Source: Tetragonia tetragonoides (taxonomy: Eukaryota; Streptophyta; Magnoliopsida; Caryophyllales; Aizoaceae). From it: 64,000 nucleotides of DNA. The position numbers and the translations under genes were made by a program. Below are positions 12,669 through 26,806 of this stretch, in pieces (positions within the stretch are counted from its first letter, which is position 1; each line of letters begins with the position of its first letter). The notes beneath the pieces were generated by a model. It saw only the letters and a program-made list of their open reading frames with translations, searched no databases and was not told the DNA's origin. The stretch lies in the NCBI GenBank assembly GCA_038025085.1, contig CM076140.1, positions 27,374,501-27,438,500 of the forward strand. The letters are read 5' to 3'.

Positions 12669-12670
12669 CA
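12663..12670 (+). other. Junction of a 67-bp deletion in copy B
   Basis: Copy B reads AAGTACACCAAGAATG. Copy C has 67 more bases between GTACA and CCAAGAATG (about 24494-24560). Both ends of the missing piece carry TACA, so a short shared sequence could have guided the loss. It shifts the local period from 1945 (copy C) to 1878. Confidence 0.88.
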
Positions 12671-13948
12671 AGAATGTTTTAAAGTTCAAACAAGATTAAA
12701 CTCAAACTTTTGAATGCATTTACGCGTTTTAAAAGCTCATACGAGTAGGGTGAAAGAGATTTGAGTTCTTTTGTGTTGTATATTAATAGAAAGCATCCAA
12801 ATACTTTGTTTGCATTCATTTGAGTGTGAAACTACACCTAGGATGTTTACAAGTACAAACAAGCTTCAACTCAAGCTTTTGAATGCATTTACTCGTTTTA
12901 ACAGCTCATACGAGTAGGGTGATAGAGATTTAGTTCTTTTGTGTTGTATATTAAGAGAAAGCATCCAAATACTTTGTTTGCATTCATTTGAGTGTGAAAC
13001 TACATCTAGGATGTTTACAAGTACAAACAAGCTTCAACTCAAGCTTTTGAATGCATTTACTCGTTGTAACTGCTCATACGAGTACGGTGATAGAGATTTA
13101 GTTCTTTTGTGTTGTATATTAAGAGAAAGCACCCAAATGTTTTGTTTGCATTCATTTGAGTATGAAATTACACCAAGAATGTTTTAAAGTTCAAACAAGC
13201 TTTAACTCAAACTTTTGAATGCATTTACGCGTTTTAAAAGCTCATACGAGTAGGGTGAAAGAGATTTGAGTTCTTTTGTGTTGTATATTAATAGAAAGCT
13301 TCCAAATATTTTGTTTGAATTCATTTGAGTGTGAAACCACACCTAGGATGTTTACAAGTACAAACAAGCTTCAACGCAAGCTTTTGAATGCATTTACGCG
13401 TTTTAAAAGCTCATACGAGTAGGGTGAAAGAGATTTGAGTTCTTTTGTGTTGTATATTAAGAGAAAGCATCCAAATACTTTGTTTGCATTCAATTGAGTG
13501 TGAAACTACACCTATGATGTTTACATGTACAAACAAGCTTCAACTCAAGCTTTTGAATGCATTTACGCATTTTAACAGCTCTTACGACTAGGGTGAAAGA
13601 GATTTGAGTTCTTTTGTGTTGTATATTAAGAGAAAGCATCCAAATACTTTGTTTGCATTCATTTGAGTGTGAAACTACACCTAGGATGTTTACAAGTATA
13701 AAAAAGCTTCAACCCAAGCTTTTGAATGCATTTACGCGTTTTAACAGCTCTTATGATTATGGTGATAGAGACTGAGTTCTTTTGTGTTGTCTATTAAGAG
13801 AAAGCATCCAAATACTTTTTTTGGATTCACTTGAGTGTGAAACTACACCTAGGATGTTTACAAGTACAAACAAGCTTCAACTCAAGCTTTTGAATGCATT
13901 TACGCGTTTTAAAAGCTCATACGAGAAGGGTGAAAGAGATTTGAGTTC

Positions 13949-13958
13949 TTTTGTGTTG
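13949..13958 (+). other. Junction of the 846-bp deletion in copy B
   Basis: The left flank (GAGAAGGGTGAAAGAGATTT) is that of A 1251 onward. The right flank (GAATATTAAG, then GGATTCACTTGACTGAG) is that of A 2129 onward. The shared 10-mer TTTTGTGTTG marks the crossover. The loss is 5 monomers plus 1 bp, as expected for unequal exchange in register. Confidence 0.88.
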
Positions 13959-14049
13959 AATATTAAGAGAAAGCATCCAAATACTTTGTTTGGATTCACT
14001 TGACTGAGAAGCTACACCTAGGAAGTTTACAAGTACAAACAAGCTTCAA

Positions 14050-14064
14050 CTCAAGAGAAAGCAC
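14050..14064 (+). other. CTCAAGAGAAAG junction, copy B
   Basis: Same joint as 2221, at offset 11829, with the same GGATTCACTTGACTGAG monomer upstream. Confidence 0.9.
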
Positions 14065-17000
14065 CCAAATGTTTAGTTTGCATTCATTTGAGTATGAAAC
14101 TACACAAAGAATGTTTTAAAGTTCAAACAAGCTTCAACTCAAACTTTTGAATGCATTTACGCGTTTTAAAAGCTCATACGAGTAGGGTGAAAGAGATTTG
14201 AGTTCTTTTGTGTTGTATATTAAGAGAAAGCATACAAATACTTTGTTTGGATTCATTTGAGTGTGAAATTACACCGGGGATGTTTACAAGTACAAACAAG
14301 CTTCAACTCAAGCTTTTAATTGCATTAACGCGTTTTAAAAGCTCATACGAGTAGGGTGAAAGAGATTTGAAGTCTTTTGTGTTGTATATTAAGAGAAAGC
14401 ACCCAAATGTTTTGTTTGCATTCATTTGAGTATGAAACTACACCAAGAATGTTTAAAACTTCAAACAAGCTTCAACTCAAGGTTTTGAATGCATTTACGC
14501 GTTTTAAAAGCTCTTCCGAGTAGGGTGAAAGAGATTTGAATCCTTTTGTGTTGTATATTAAGAGAAAGCATCCAAATCCTTTGTTTGCATTCATTTGAGT
14601 GTGAAAACTACATCTAGGATGTTTACAAGTACAAGCAAGCTTCAACTCAAGCTTTTGAATGCATTTACGCATTTTAAAAGCTCATACGAGTAGGGTGAAA
14701 GAGATTTGAGTTCTTTTGTAGTTTATATTAAGAGAAAGCATACAAATACTTTGTTTGCATTCATTTGAGTGTGAAACTACACCTATCATATTTACAAGTA
14801 CAAACAAGCTTCAACTCAAGCTTTTGAATGCATTTACGCGTTTTAACAGCTCTTACGACTAGGGTGATAGAGATTGAATTTTTTTGTGTTGTATATTAAG
14901 AGAAAGCATCCAAATACTTTCTTTGGATTCACTTGAGTGTGAAACTACACCTAGGAAGTTTACAAGTACAAACAAGCTTCAACTCAAGCTTTTGAATGCA
15001 TTTACGCGTTTTAAAAGCTCATACGAGAAGGGTGAAAGAGATTTGAGTTCTTTTGTGTTGTATATTAAGAGAAAGCATCCAAATACTTTGTTTGCATTCA
15101 TTTGAGTGTGAAACTACACCTAGGATGTTTACAAGTACAAACAAGCTTCAACTCAAGCTTTTGAATGCATTTACGCATTTTAACAGCTCTTACGACTAGG
15201 GTGATAGAGATTGAATTCTTTTGTGTTGTATATTAAGAGAAAGCACCAAATGTTTTGTTTGCATTCATTTGAGTATGAAACTACACCAAGAATGTTTCAA
15301 ATTGCAAACAACCTTCAACTCAAGCTTTTGAATGCATTTACGCGTTTTAAAAGCTCTTCCGAGTAGGGTGAAAGAGATTTGAATTCTTTTGTGTTGTATA
15401 TTAAGAGAAAGCATCCAAATCCTTTGTTTGCATTCATTTGAGTGTGAAAACTACATCTAGGATGTTTACAAGTACAAGCAAGCTTCAACTCAAGCTTTTG
15501 AATGCATTTACGCATTTTAAAAGCTCATACGAGTAGGGTGAAAGAGATTTGAATTCTTTTGTGTTGTATATTAAGAGAAAGCATCCAAATACTTTTTTGC
15601 ATTCAATTGAGTGTGAAACTACACCTATGATGTTTACAAGTACAAACAAGCTTCAACTCAAGCTTTTGAATGCATTTACGCATTTTAACAGCTCTTACGA
15701 CTAGGGTGAAAGAGATTTAAGTTCTTTTGTGTTGTATATTAAGAGAAAGCATCCAAATACTTTTTTTGCATTCATTTGAGTGTGAAACTACACCTAGGAT
15801 GTTTACAAGTACAAACAAGCTTCAACTCAAGCTTTTGAAAGCATTTACGCGTTTTAACAGCTCTTACGACTAGGGTGATAGAGATTGAATTCTTTTGTGT
15901 TGTATATTAAGAGAAAGCACCAAATGTTTTGTTTGCATTCATTTGAGTATGAAACTACACCAAGAATGTTTCAAATTGCAAACAAGCTTCAACTCAAGCT
16001 TTTGAATGCATTTACGCGTTTTAAAAGCTCTTCCGAGTAGGGTGAAAGATATTTGAATTCTTTTGTGTTGTATATTAAGAGAAAGCATCCAAATCCTTTG
16101 TTTGCATTCATTTGAGTGCGAAAACTACATCTAGGATGTTTACAAGTACAAACAAGCTTCAACTCAAGCTTTTGAATGCATTTACGCGTTTTAAAAGCTC
16201 TTATGATTATGGTGATAAAGACTGAGTTCTTTTGTGTTGTATATTAAGAGAAAGCATCCAAATACTTTGTTTGGATTCACTTGAGTGTGAAACTACACCT
16301 GGGATGTTTACAAGTACAAACAAGCTTCAACTCAAGCATTTGAATGCATTTACGCGTTTTAAAAGCTCATACGAGTAGGGTGAAAGAGATTTGAATTCTT
16401 TTGTGTTGTATATTAAGAGAAAGCATCCAAATACTTTTTTGCATTCAATTGAGTGTGAAACAACACCTATGATGTTTACAAGTACAAACAAGCTTCAACT
16501 CAAGCTTTTGAATGCATTTACGCATTTTAACAGCTCTTACGACTAGGGTGAAAGAGATTTGAGTTCTTTTGTGTTGTATATTAAGAGAAAGCATCCAAAT
16601 ACTTTGTTTGCATTCATTTGAGTGTGAAACTACACCTAGGATGTTTACAAGTATAAAAAAGCTTCAACCCAAGCTTTTGAATGCATTTACGCGTTTTAAC
16701 AGCTCTTATGATTATGGTGATAGAGACTGAGTTCTTTTGTGTTGTCTATTAAGAGAAAGCATCCAAATACTTTGTTTGGATTCACTTCAGTGTGAAACTA
16801 CACCTGGGATGTTTACAAGTACAAACAAGCTTCAACTCAAGCATTTGAATGCATTTACGCGTTTTAAAAGCTCATACGAGTAGGGTGAAAGAGATTTGAA
16901 TTCTTTTGTGTTGTATATTAAGAGAAAGCACCCAAATGTTTAGTTTGCATTCATTTGAGTATGAAACTACACAAAGAATGTTTTAAAGTTCAAACAAGCT

Positions 17001-20000
17001 TCAACTCAAACTTTTGAATGCATTTATGCGTTTTAAAAGCTCATACGAGTAGGGTGAAAGAGATTTGAGTTCTTTTGTGTTGTATATTAAGAGAAAGCAT
17101 ACAAATACTTTGTTTGGATTCATTTGAGTGTGAAATTACACCTGGGATGTTTACAAGTACAAACAAGCTTCAACTCAAGCTTTTAATTGCATTTACGCGT
17201 TTTAAAAGCTCATACGAGTAGGGTGAAAGAGATTTGAAGTCTTTTGTGTTGTATATTAAGAGAAATCACCCAAATGTTTTGTTTGCATTCATTTGAGTAT
17301 GAAACTACACCAAGAATGTTTAAAACTTCAAACAAGCTTCAACTCAAGGTTTTGAATGCATTTACGCGTTTTAAAAGCTCATACGAGTAGGGTGAAAGAG
17401 ATTTGAGTTCTTTTGTAGTTTATATTAAGAGAAAGCATACAAATACTTTGTTTGCATTCATTTGAGTGTGAAACTACACCTATCATATTTACCAGTACAA
17501 ACAAGCTTCAACTCAAGCTTTTGAATGCATTTACGCGTTTTAACAGCTCTTACGACTAGGGTGATAGAGATTGAATTCTTTTGTGTTGTATATTAAGAGA
17601 AAGCACCAAATGTTTTGTTTGCATTCATTTGAGTATGAAACTACACCAAGAAAGTTTCAAATTGCAAACAAGCTTCAACTCAAGCTTTTGAATGCATTTA
17701 CGCGTTTTAAAAGCTCTTCCGAGTAGGGTGAAAGAGATTTGAATTCTTTTGTGTTGTATATTAAGAGAAAGCATCCAAATCCTTTGTTTGCATTCATTTG
17801 AGTGTGAAAACTACATCTAGGATGTTTACAAGTACAAACAAGCTTCAACTCAAGCTTTTGAATGCAATTACGCGTTTTAAAAGCTCATACGAGTAGGGTG
17901 AAAGAGATTTGAATTCTTTTGTGTTGTATATTAAGAGAAAGCATCCAAATACTTTCTTTGGATTCACTTGAGTGTGAAACTACACCTAGGAAGTTTACAA
18001 GTACAAACAAGCTTCAATTCAAGCTTTTGTGTGCATTTACGCGTTTTAAAAGCTCATACGAGTAGGGTGAAAGAGATTTGAGTTCTTTTGTGTTGTATAT
18101 TAAGAGAAAGCATCCAAATACTTTGTTTGCATTCAATTGAGTGTGAAACTACACCTAGGATGTTTACAAGTACAAACAAGCTTCAACTCAAGCTTTTGAA
18201 TGCATTTACGCGTTTTAACAGCTCTTACGACTAGGGTGATAGAGATTGAATTCTTTTGTGTTGTATATTAAGAGAAAGCACCAAATGTTTTGTTTGCATT
18301 CATTTGAGTATGAAACTACACCAAGAATGTTTCAAATTGCAAACAAGCTTCAACTCAAGCTTTTGAATCCATTTACGCGTTTTAAAAGCTCTTCCGAGTA
18401 GGGTGAAAGAGATTTGAAGTCTTTTGTGTTGTATATTAAGAGAAAGCATCCAAATACTTTTTGTTTGCATTCATATGAGTGTGAAAACTACATCTAGGAT
18501 GTTTAGAAGTACAAACAAGCTTCAATTCAAGCTTTTAAATGCATTTACTCGTTTTAACAGCTCATACGAGTAGGGTGATAGAGATTTAGTTCTTTTGTGT
18601 TGTATATTAAGAGAAAGCACCCAAATGTTTTGTTTGCATTCATTTGAGTATGAAACCACACCTAGGATGTTTACAAGTACAAACAAGCTTCAACGCAAGC
18701 TTTTGAATGCATTTACGCTTTTTAAAAGCTCATACTAGTAGGGTGAAAGAGATTTGAGTTCTTTTGTGTTGTATATTAAGAGAAAGCATCCAAATACTTT
18801 GTTTGCATTCAATTGAGTGTGAAACTACACCTATGATGTTTACAAGTACAAACAAGCTTCAACTCAAGCTTTTGAATGCATTTACGCATTTTAACAGCTC
18901 TTACGACTAGGGTGAAAGAGATTTGAGTTCTTTTGTGTTGTGTATTAAGAGAAAGCATCCAAATACTTTGTTTGCATTCATTTGAGTGTGAAACTACACC
19001 TAGGATGTTTACAAGTATAAAAAAGCTTCAACCCAAGCTTTTGAATGCATTTACGCGTTTTAAAAGCTCATACGAATAGGGTGAAAGAGATTTGAATTCT
19101 TTTGTGTTGTATATTAAGTGAAAGCAACCAAATACTTTGTTTGCATTCATATGAGTGTGAAAACTACATCTAGGATGTTTTCAAGTACAAACAAGCTTCA
19201 ACTCAAGCTTTTGAATGCATTTACTCGTTTTAACAGCTCTTACGACAAGGGTGATAGAGATTGAGTTCTTTTGTGTTGTATATTAAGAGAAAGCACCGAA
19301 ATGTTTTGCTTACATTCATTTAAGTATGAAACCACACCTAGGATGTTTACAAGTACAAACAAGCTTCGACTCAAGCTTTTGAATACATTTACGCGTTTTA
19401 AAAGCTCATACGAGTAGGGTGAAAGAGATTTTGAGTTCTTTTGTGTTGTATATTAAGAGAAAGCATCCAAATACTTTGTTTGCATTCATTTGAGTGTGAA
19501 ACTACAACTGGGATGTTTACAAGTACAAACAAGCTTCAACTCAAGCTTTTGAATGCATTTACGCGTTTTAACAGCTCTTACGACTAGGGTGATAGAGATT
19601 GAATTCTTTTGTGTTGTATATTAAGAGAAAGCACCAAATGTTTTGTTTGCATTCATTTGAGTATGAAATAACCCCAAGAATGTTTTAAAGTGCAAACAAG
19701 CTTCAACTCAAGCTTTTGAATACATTTACGCATTTTAAAAGCTCATACGAGTAGGGTGAAAGAGATTTGAGTTCTTTTGTATTGTGTATTAAGAGAAAGC
19801 ATCCAAATACTTTGTTTGGATTCATTTGAGTGTGAAAGTACACCTAGGATGTCTGCAAGTACAAACAAGCTTCAACTCAAGCTTTTGAATGCATTTACGC
19901 GTTTTAAAAGCTCATACCAGTAGGGTGAAAGAGATTTGAATTCTTTTGTGTTGTATATTAAGAGAAAGCATCCAAATACTTTGTTTGCATTCATTTGAGT

Positions 20001-21778
20001 GTGAAACTACACCTTGGAAGTTTACAAGTACAAACAAGCTTCAACTCAAGCTTTTGTATGCATTTACGCGTTTTAAAAGCTCATACGAGTAGGGTGAAAG
20101 AGATTTGAGTTCTTTTGTGTTGTATATTAAGAGAAAGCATCCAAATACTTTGTTTGCATTCAATTGAGTGTGAAACTACACCTAGGATGTTTACAAGTAC
20201 AAACAAGCTTCAACTCAAGCTTTTGAATGCATTTACGCGTTTTAACAGCTCTTACGACTAGGGTGATAGAGATTGAATTCTTTTGTGTTGTATATTAAGA
20301 GAAAGCACCAAATGTTTTGTTTGCATTCATTTGAGTATGAAACTACACCAAGAATGTTTCAAATTGCAAACAAGCTTCAACTCAAGCTTTTGAATGCATT
20401 TACTCGTTTTAACAGCTCTTACGACTAGGTTGATAGAGATTGAGTTCTTTTGTGTTGTATATTAAGAGAAAGCACCCAAATGTTTTATTTGCATTCATTT
20501 GAGTATGAAACCACACCTAAGATGTTTACAACTACAAACAAGCTTCAACTCAAACTTTTGAATGCATTTACACGTTTTAACAGCTCTTACGACTATGGTG
20601 ATAGTGACTTAGTTCTTTTGTGTTGTATATTAAGAGAAAGCATCCAAATACTTTGTTTGCATTCATTTGAGTGTGCAACTACACCTGGGATGTTTACAAG
20701 TACAAAGAAGCTTCAACTCAAGCTTTTGAATGCATTTACGCGTTTTAAAAGCTCATACGAGTAGGGTGAAAGAGATTTGAGTTCTTTTGTGTTGTATATT
20801 AAGAGAAAGCATCCAAATACTTTTTTTGCATTCATTTGAGTGTGAAACTACACCTAGGATATTTACAAGTACAAACAAGCTTAAACTCAAGCTTTTGAAT
20901 GCATTTACTCGTTTAAAAAGCTCATACGAGTAGGGTGAAAGAGATTTGAGTTCTTTTGTGTTGTATATTAACAGAAAGCATTCAAATACTTTGTTTGGAT
21001 TCATTTGAGTGTGAAACTATACCTAAGATGTTTACAAGTACAAACAAGCTTCAACTCAAGCTTTTGAATGCATTTACGCGTTTTAACAGCTGTTACGACT
21101 AGGGTGATAGAGATTTAGTTCTTTTGTGTTGTATATTAAGAGAAAGCACCCAAATGTTTTGTTTGCATTCATTTGAGTATGAATCTACACCAAGAATGTT
21201 TTAAAGTGCAAACAAGCTTCAACTCAAATTTTTGAATGCATTTACGCGTTTTAAAAGCCCATACGAGTAGGGTGAAAGAGATTTTGAGTTCTTTTGTGTT
21301 GTATATTAATAGAAATCATCCAAATACTTTGTTTGCATTCATTTGAGTGTGAAACTACACCTAGGATGTTTACAAGTACAAACAACCTTCAACTTAAACT
21401 TTTGAATTGATTTACGCGTTTTAAAAGCTCATACGAGTAGGGTGAAAGAGATTTGAGTTCTTTTGTGTTGTATATTTAGAGAAAGCATCCAAATACTTTG
21501 TTTGCATTCATTTGAGTGTGAAACTACACCTAGGATGTTTACAAGTACAAACAAGCTTCAACTCAAGCTTTTGAATGCAGTTACGCGTTTTAAAAGCTCA
21601 TACGAGTAGGGTGAAAGAGATTTGAGTTCTTTTGTGTTGTATATTAAGAGAGTATCCAAATACTTTGTTTGCATTCATTTGAGTGTGAAACTACACCTTG
21701 GATGTTTACAAGTACAAACAAGCTTTACCTCAACCTTTTGAATGCATTTACGCGTTTTAAAAGCTCATACGAGTAGGG

Positions 21779-21858
21779 TGAAAGAGATTTGAATTCTTTT
21801 GTGTTGTATATTAAGAGAAAGCATCCAAATCTCGTTTTAACAGCTCATACGAGTAGGG
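21779..21858 (+). repeat. Truncated 80-bp monomer, copy C
   Basis: Third occurrence of the CCAAATCTCG junction (21825-21834), 11829 after the copy B one, again followed by GATCGAG. Confidence 0.93.
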
Positions 21859-22619
21859 TGATCGAGATTTAGTTCTTTTGTGTTGTATATTAAGAGAAAG
21901 CATCCAAATACTTTGTTTGCATTCATTTGAGTGTGAAACTACACCTAGGATGTTTACAAGTACAAAAAAGCTTCAACTCAAGCTTTTGAATGCATTTACG
22001 CGTTTTAAAAGCTCATACGAGTAGGGTGAAAGGGATTTGAGTTCTTTTGTGTTGTATATTAAGAGAAAGCAACCAAATACTTTGTTTGCATTCATATGAG
22101 TGTGAAAACTACATCTAGGATGTTTACAAGTACAAACAAGCTTCAACTCAAGCTTTTGAATGCATTTACGCGTTTTAACAGCTCTTACGACTAGGGTGAT
22201 AGAGATTGAATTCTTTTGTGTTGTGTATTAAGAGAAAGCACCAAATGTTTTGTTTGCATTCATTTGAGTATGAAACTACACCAAGAATGTTTCAAATTGC
22301 AAACAAGCTTCAACTCAAGCTTTTGAATGCATTTACGCGTTTTAAAAGCTCTTACGAGTAGGGTGAAAGAGATTTGAATTCTTTTGTGTTGTATATTTAG
22401 AGAAAGCATCCAAATACTTTGTTTGCATTCATTTGAGTGTGAAAACTATATCTAGGACGTTTACAACTACAAACAAGCTTCAACTCAAGCTTTTGAATGC
22501 ATTTACGCGTTTTAAAAGCTCATACGAGTAGCGTGATAGAGATTGAGTTCTTTTGTGTTGTACATTAAGAGAAAGCACCCAAATGTTTTGTTTGCATTCA
22601 TTTGAGTATGAAACTACAC

Positions 22620-24564
22620 CAAGAATGTTTTAAAGTTCAAACAAGATTAAACTCAAACTTTTGAATGCATTTACGCGTTTTAAAAGCTCATACGAATAGG
22701 GTGAAAGAGATTTGAGTTCTTTTGTGTTGTATATTAATAGAAAGCATCCAAATACTTTGTTTGCATTCATTTGAGTGTGAAACTACACCTAGGATGTTTA
22801 CAAGTACAAACAAGCTTCAACTCAAGCTTTTGAATGCATTTACTCGTTTTAACAGCTCATACGAGTAGGGTGATAGAGATTTAGTTCTTTTGTGTTGTAT
22901 ATTAAGAGAAAGCATCCAAATACTTTGTTTGCATTCATTTGAGTGTGAAACTACATCTAGGATGTTTACAAGTACAAACAAGCTTCAACTCAAGCTTTTG
23001 AATGCATTTACTCGTTGTAACTGCTCATACGAGTACGGTGATAGAGATTTAGTTCTTTTGTGTTGTATATTAAGAGAAAGCACCCAAATGTTTTGTTTGC
23101 ATTCATTTGAGTATGAAATTACACCAAGAATGTTTTAAAGTTCAAACAAGCTTTAACTCAAAGTTTTGAATGCATTTACGCGTTTTAAAAGCTCATACGA
23201 GTAGGGTGAAAGAGATTTGAGTTCTTTTGTGTTGTATATTAATAGAAAGCATCCAAATATTTTGTTTGAATTCATTTGAGTGTGAAACCACACCTAGGAT
23301 GTTTACAAGTACAAACAAGCTTCAACGCAAGCTTTTGAATGCATTTACGCGTTTTAAAAGCTCATACGAGTAGGGTGAAAGAGATTTGAGTTCTTTTGTG
23401 TTGTATATTAAGAGAAAGCATCTAAATACTTTGTTTGCATTCAATTGAGTGTGAAACTACACCTATGATGTTTACATGTACAAACAAGCTTCAACTCAAG
23501 CTTTTGAATGCATTTACGCATTTTAACAGCTCTTACGACTAGGGTGAAAGAGATTTGAGTTCTTTTGTGTTGTATATTAAGAGAAAGCATCCAAATACTT
23601 TGTTTGCATTCATTTGAGTGTGAAACTACACCTAGGATGTTTACAAGTATAAAAAAGCTTCAACCCAAGCTTTTGAATGCATTTACGCGTTTTAACAGCT
23701 CTTATGATTATGGTGATAGAGACTGAGTTCTTTTGTGTTGTCTATTAAGAGAAAGCATCCAAATACTTTGTTTGGATTCACTTGAGTGTGAAACTACACC
23801 TAGGATGTTTACAAGTACAAACAAGCTTCAACTCAAGCTTTTGAATGCATTTACGCGTTTTAAAAGCTCATACGAGAAGGGTGAAAGAGATTTGAGTTCT
23901 TTTGTGTTGTATATTAAGAGAAAGCATCCAAATACTTTGTTTGCATTCATTTTGAGTATGAAACTACACCAAGAATGTTTCAAATTGCAAACAAGCTTCA
24001 ACTCAAGCTTTTGAATGCATTTACGTGTTTTAAAAGCTCATACGAGTAGGGTGAAAGAGATTTAAATTCTTTTGTGTTGTATATTAAGAGAAAGCATCCA
24101 ATTACTTTGTTTGCATTCATTTGAGTGTGAAAACTACATCTAGGATGTTGACAAGTACAAACAAGCTTCAACTCAAGCTTTTGAATGCATTTACTCGTTG
24201 TAACAGCTCATACGAGTAGGGTGATAGAGATTTAGTTCTTTTGTGTTGTATATTAAGAGAAACCACCCAAATGTTTTGTTTGCATTCATTTGAGTATGAA
24301 ACCACACCTAGGATGTTTACAAGTACAAACAAGCTTCAACTCAAGCTTTTGAATGCATTTACGCGTATTAAAAGCTCATACGAGTAGGGTGAAAGAGATT
24401 TATGTTGTTTTGTGTTGAATATTAAGAGAAAGCATCCAAATACTTTGTTTGGATTCACTTGAGTGAGAAACTACACCTAGGAAGTTTACAAGTACAAACA
24501 AGCTTCAACTTAAGAGAAAGCACCCGAATGTTTAGTTTGCATTCATTTGAGTATGAAACTACAC
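22620..24564 (+). repeat. First of two tandem related blocks in copy C
   Basis: This is the counterpart of 10791-12668 with the 67 bp retained, so the period to the next block is 1945 (22890 to 24835, 23733 to 25678). Its diagnostic bases (AAAGCATCC, CAAAGTTTTG, CTTTGTTTGG) agree with the first block of copy B. Confidence 0.88.
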
Positions 24565-25854
24565 CAAGAATGTTTTAAAGTTCAAACAAGATTAAACTCA
24601 AACTTTTGAATGCATTTACGCGTTTTAAAAGCTCATACGAGTAGGGTGAAAGAGATTTGAGTTCTTTTGTGTTGTATATTAATAGAAAGCATCCAAATAC
24701 TTTGTTTGCATTCATTTGAGTGTGAAACTACACCTAGGATGTTTACAAGTACAAACAAGCTTCAACTCAAGCTTTTGAATGCATTTACTCGTTTTAACAG
24801 CTCATACGAGTAGGGTGATAGAGATTTAGTTCTTTTGTGTTGTATATTAAGAGAAAGCATCCAAATACTTTGTTTGCATTCATTTGAGTGTGAAACTACA
24901 TCTAGGATGTTTACAAGTACAAACAAGCTTCAACTCAAGCTTTTGAATGCATTTACTCGTTGTAACTGCTCATACGAGTACGGTGATAGAGATTTAGTTC
25001 TTTTGTGTTGTATATTAAGAGAAAGCACCCAAATGTTTTGTTTGCATTCATTTGAGTATGAAATTACACCAAGAATGTTTTAAAGTTCAAACAAGCTTTA
25101 ACTCAAACTTTTGAATGCATTTACGCGTTTTAAAAGCTCATACGAGTAGGGTGAAAGAGATTTGAGTTCTTTTGTGTTGTATATTAATAGAAAGCTTCCA
25201 AATATTTTGTTTGAATTCATTTGAGTGTGAAACCACACCTAGGATGTTTACAAGTACAAACAAGCTTCAACGCAAGCTTTTGAATGCATTTACGCGTTTT
25301 AAAAGCTCATACGAGTAGGGTGAAAGAGATTTGAGTTCTTTTGTGTTGTATATTAAGAGAAAGCATCCAAATACTTTGTTTGCATTCAATTGAGTGTGAA
25401 ACTACACCTATGATGTTTACATGTACAAACAAGCTTCAACTCAAGCTTTTGAATGCATTTACGCATTTTAACAGCTCTTACGACTAGGGTGAAAGAGATT
25501 TGAGTTCTTTTGTGTTGTATATTAAGAGAAAGCATCCAAATACTTTGTTTGCATTCATTTGAGTGTGAAACTACACCTAGGATGTTTACAAGTATAAAAA
25601 AGCTTCAACCCAAGCTTTTGAATGCATTTACGCGTTTTAACAGCTCTTATGATTATGGTGATAGAGACTGAGTTCTTTTGTGTTGTCTATTAAGAGAAAG
25701 CATCCAAATACTTTTTTTGGATTCACTTGAGTGTGAAACTACACCTAGGATGTTTACAAGTACAAACAAGCTTCAACTCAAGCTTTTGAATGCATTTACG
25801 CGTTTTAAAAGCTCATACGAGAAGGGTGAAAGAGATTTGAGTTCTTTTGTGTTG

Positions 25855-26700
25855 TATATTAAGAGAAAGCATCCAAATACTTTGTTTGCATTCATTTTGA
25901 GTATGAAACTACACCAAGAATGTTTCAAATTGCAAACAAGCTTCAACTCAAGCTTTTGAATGCATTTACGTGTTTTAAAAGCTCATACGAGTAGGGTGAA
26001 AGAGATTTAAATTCTTTTGTGTTGTATATTAAGAGAAAGCATCCAATTACTTTGTTTGCATTCATTTGAGTGTGAAAACTACATCTAGGATGTTGACAAG
26101 TACAAACAAGCTTCAACTCAAGCTTTTGAATGCATTTACTCGTTGTAACAGCTCATACGAGTAGGGTGATAGAGATTTAGTTCTTTTGTGTTGTATATTA
26201 AGAGAAACCACCCAAATGTTTTGTTTGCATTCATTTGAGTATGAAACCACACCTAGGATGTTTACAAGTACAAACAAGCTTCAACTCAAGCTTTTGAATG
26301 CATTTACGCGTATTAAAAGCTCATACGAGTAGGGTGAAAGAGATTTATGTTGTTTTGTGTTGAATATTAAGAGAAAGCATCCAAATACTTTGTTTGGATT
26401 TATATGAGTGTGAAACTACACCTTGGATGTTTACAAGTACAACCTAGCTTCAACTCAAGCTTTTGAATGCATTTACGCGTTTTAAAAGCTCATACGAGTA
26501 GGGTGAAAGAGATTTGAGTTCTTTTGTGTTGTATATTAAGAGAAAGCATCCAAATACTTTGTTTGGATTAATTTGAGGGTGAAACAACACCTAGGATGTT
26601 TACAAGTACAAACAAGCTTCAACTCAAGCTTTTGAATGCATTTACGCGTATTAAAAGCTCATACGAGTAGGGTGAAAGAGATTTATGTTGTTTTGTGTTG
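25855..26700 (+). repeat. 846-bp block (5 monomers) in copy C, absent from B
   Basis: This is the counterpart of 1284-2129 at an offset of 24571, with the same GGATTTATATGAG and ACAACCTAGC variants. Its presence in A and C but not in B indicates loss from B. Confidence 0.87.
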
Positions 26701-26791
26701 AATATTAAGAGAAAGCATCCAAATACTTTGTTTGGATTCACTTGACTGAGAAGCTACACCTAGGAAGTTTACAAGTACAAACAAGCTTCAA

Positions 26792-26806
26792 CTCAAGAGA
26801 AAGCAC
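26792..26806 (+). other. CTCAAGAGAAAG junction, copy C
   Basis: Same joint as 2221, at offset 24571. A related joint reading CTTAAGAGAAAG lies near 24509 at the end of the first of the two tandem blocks in copy C. The deletion is therefore older than the duplication that made those blocks. Confidence 0.9.

Larger units (their letters stand above)
9786..21614 (+). repeat. Superunit copy B (11829 bp)
   Basis: This copy starts with the irregular AAGAGAGTATCC monomer that also begins copies A and C (phase points 1, 9786 and 21615). Its length, 11829, is one base short of 70 monomers of 169. It contains two related blocks in tandem, 10791-12668 and one starting at 12669 (period 1878). The boundary carries a 67-bp deletion relative to copy C, and the second block lacks 846 bp present in A and C. 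Landmarks at 14472, 14884, 15315 and 20450 fall exactly 11829 after their counterparts in A. Only isolated substitutions were seen, for example GAATTCATT near 9584 against GAATTGATT near 21413. Confidence 0.92.
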
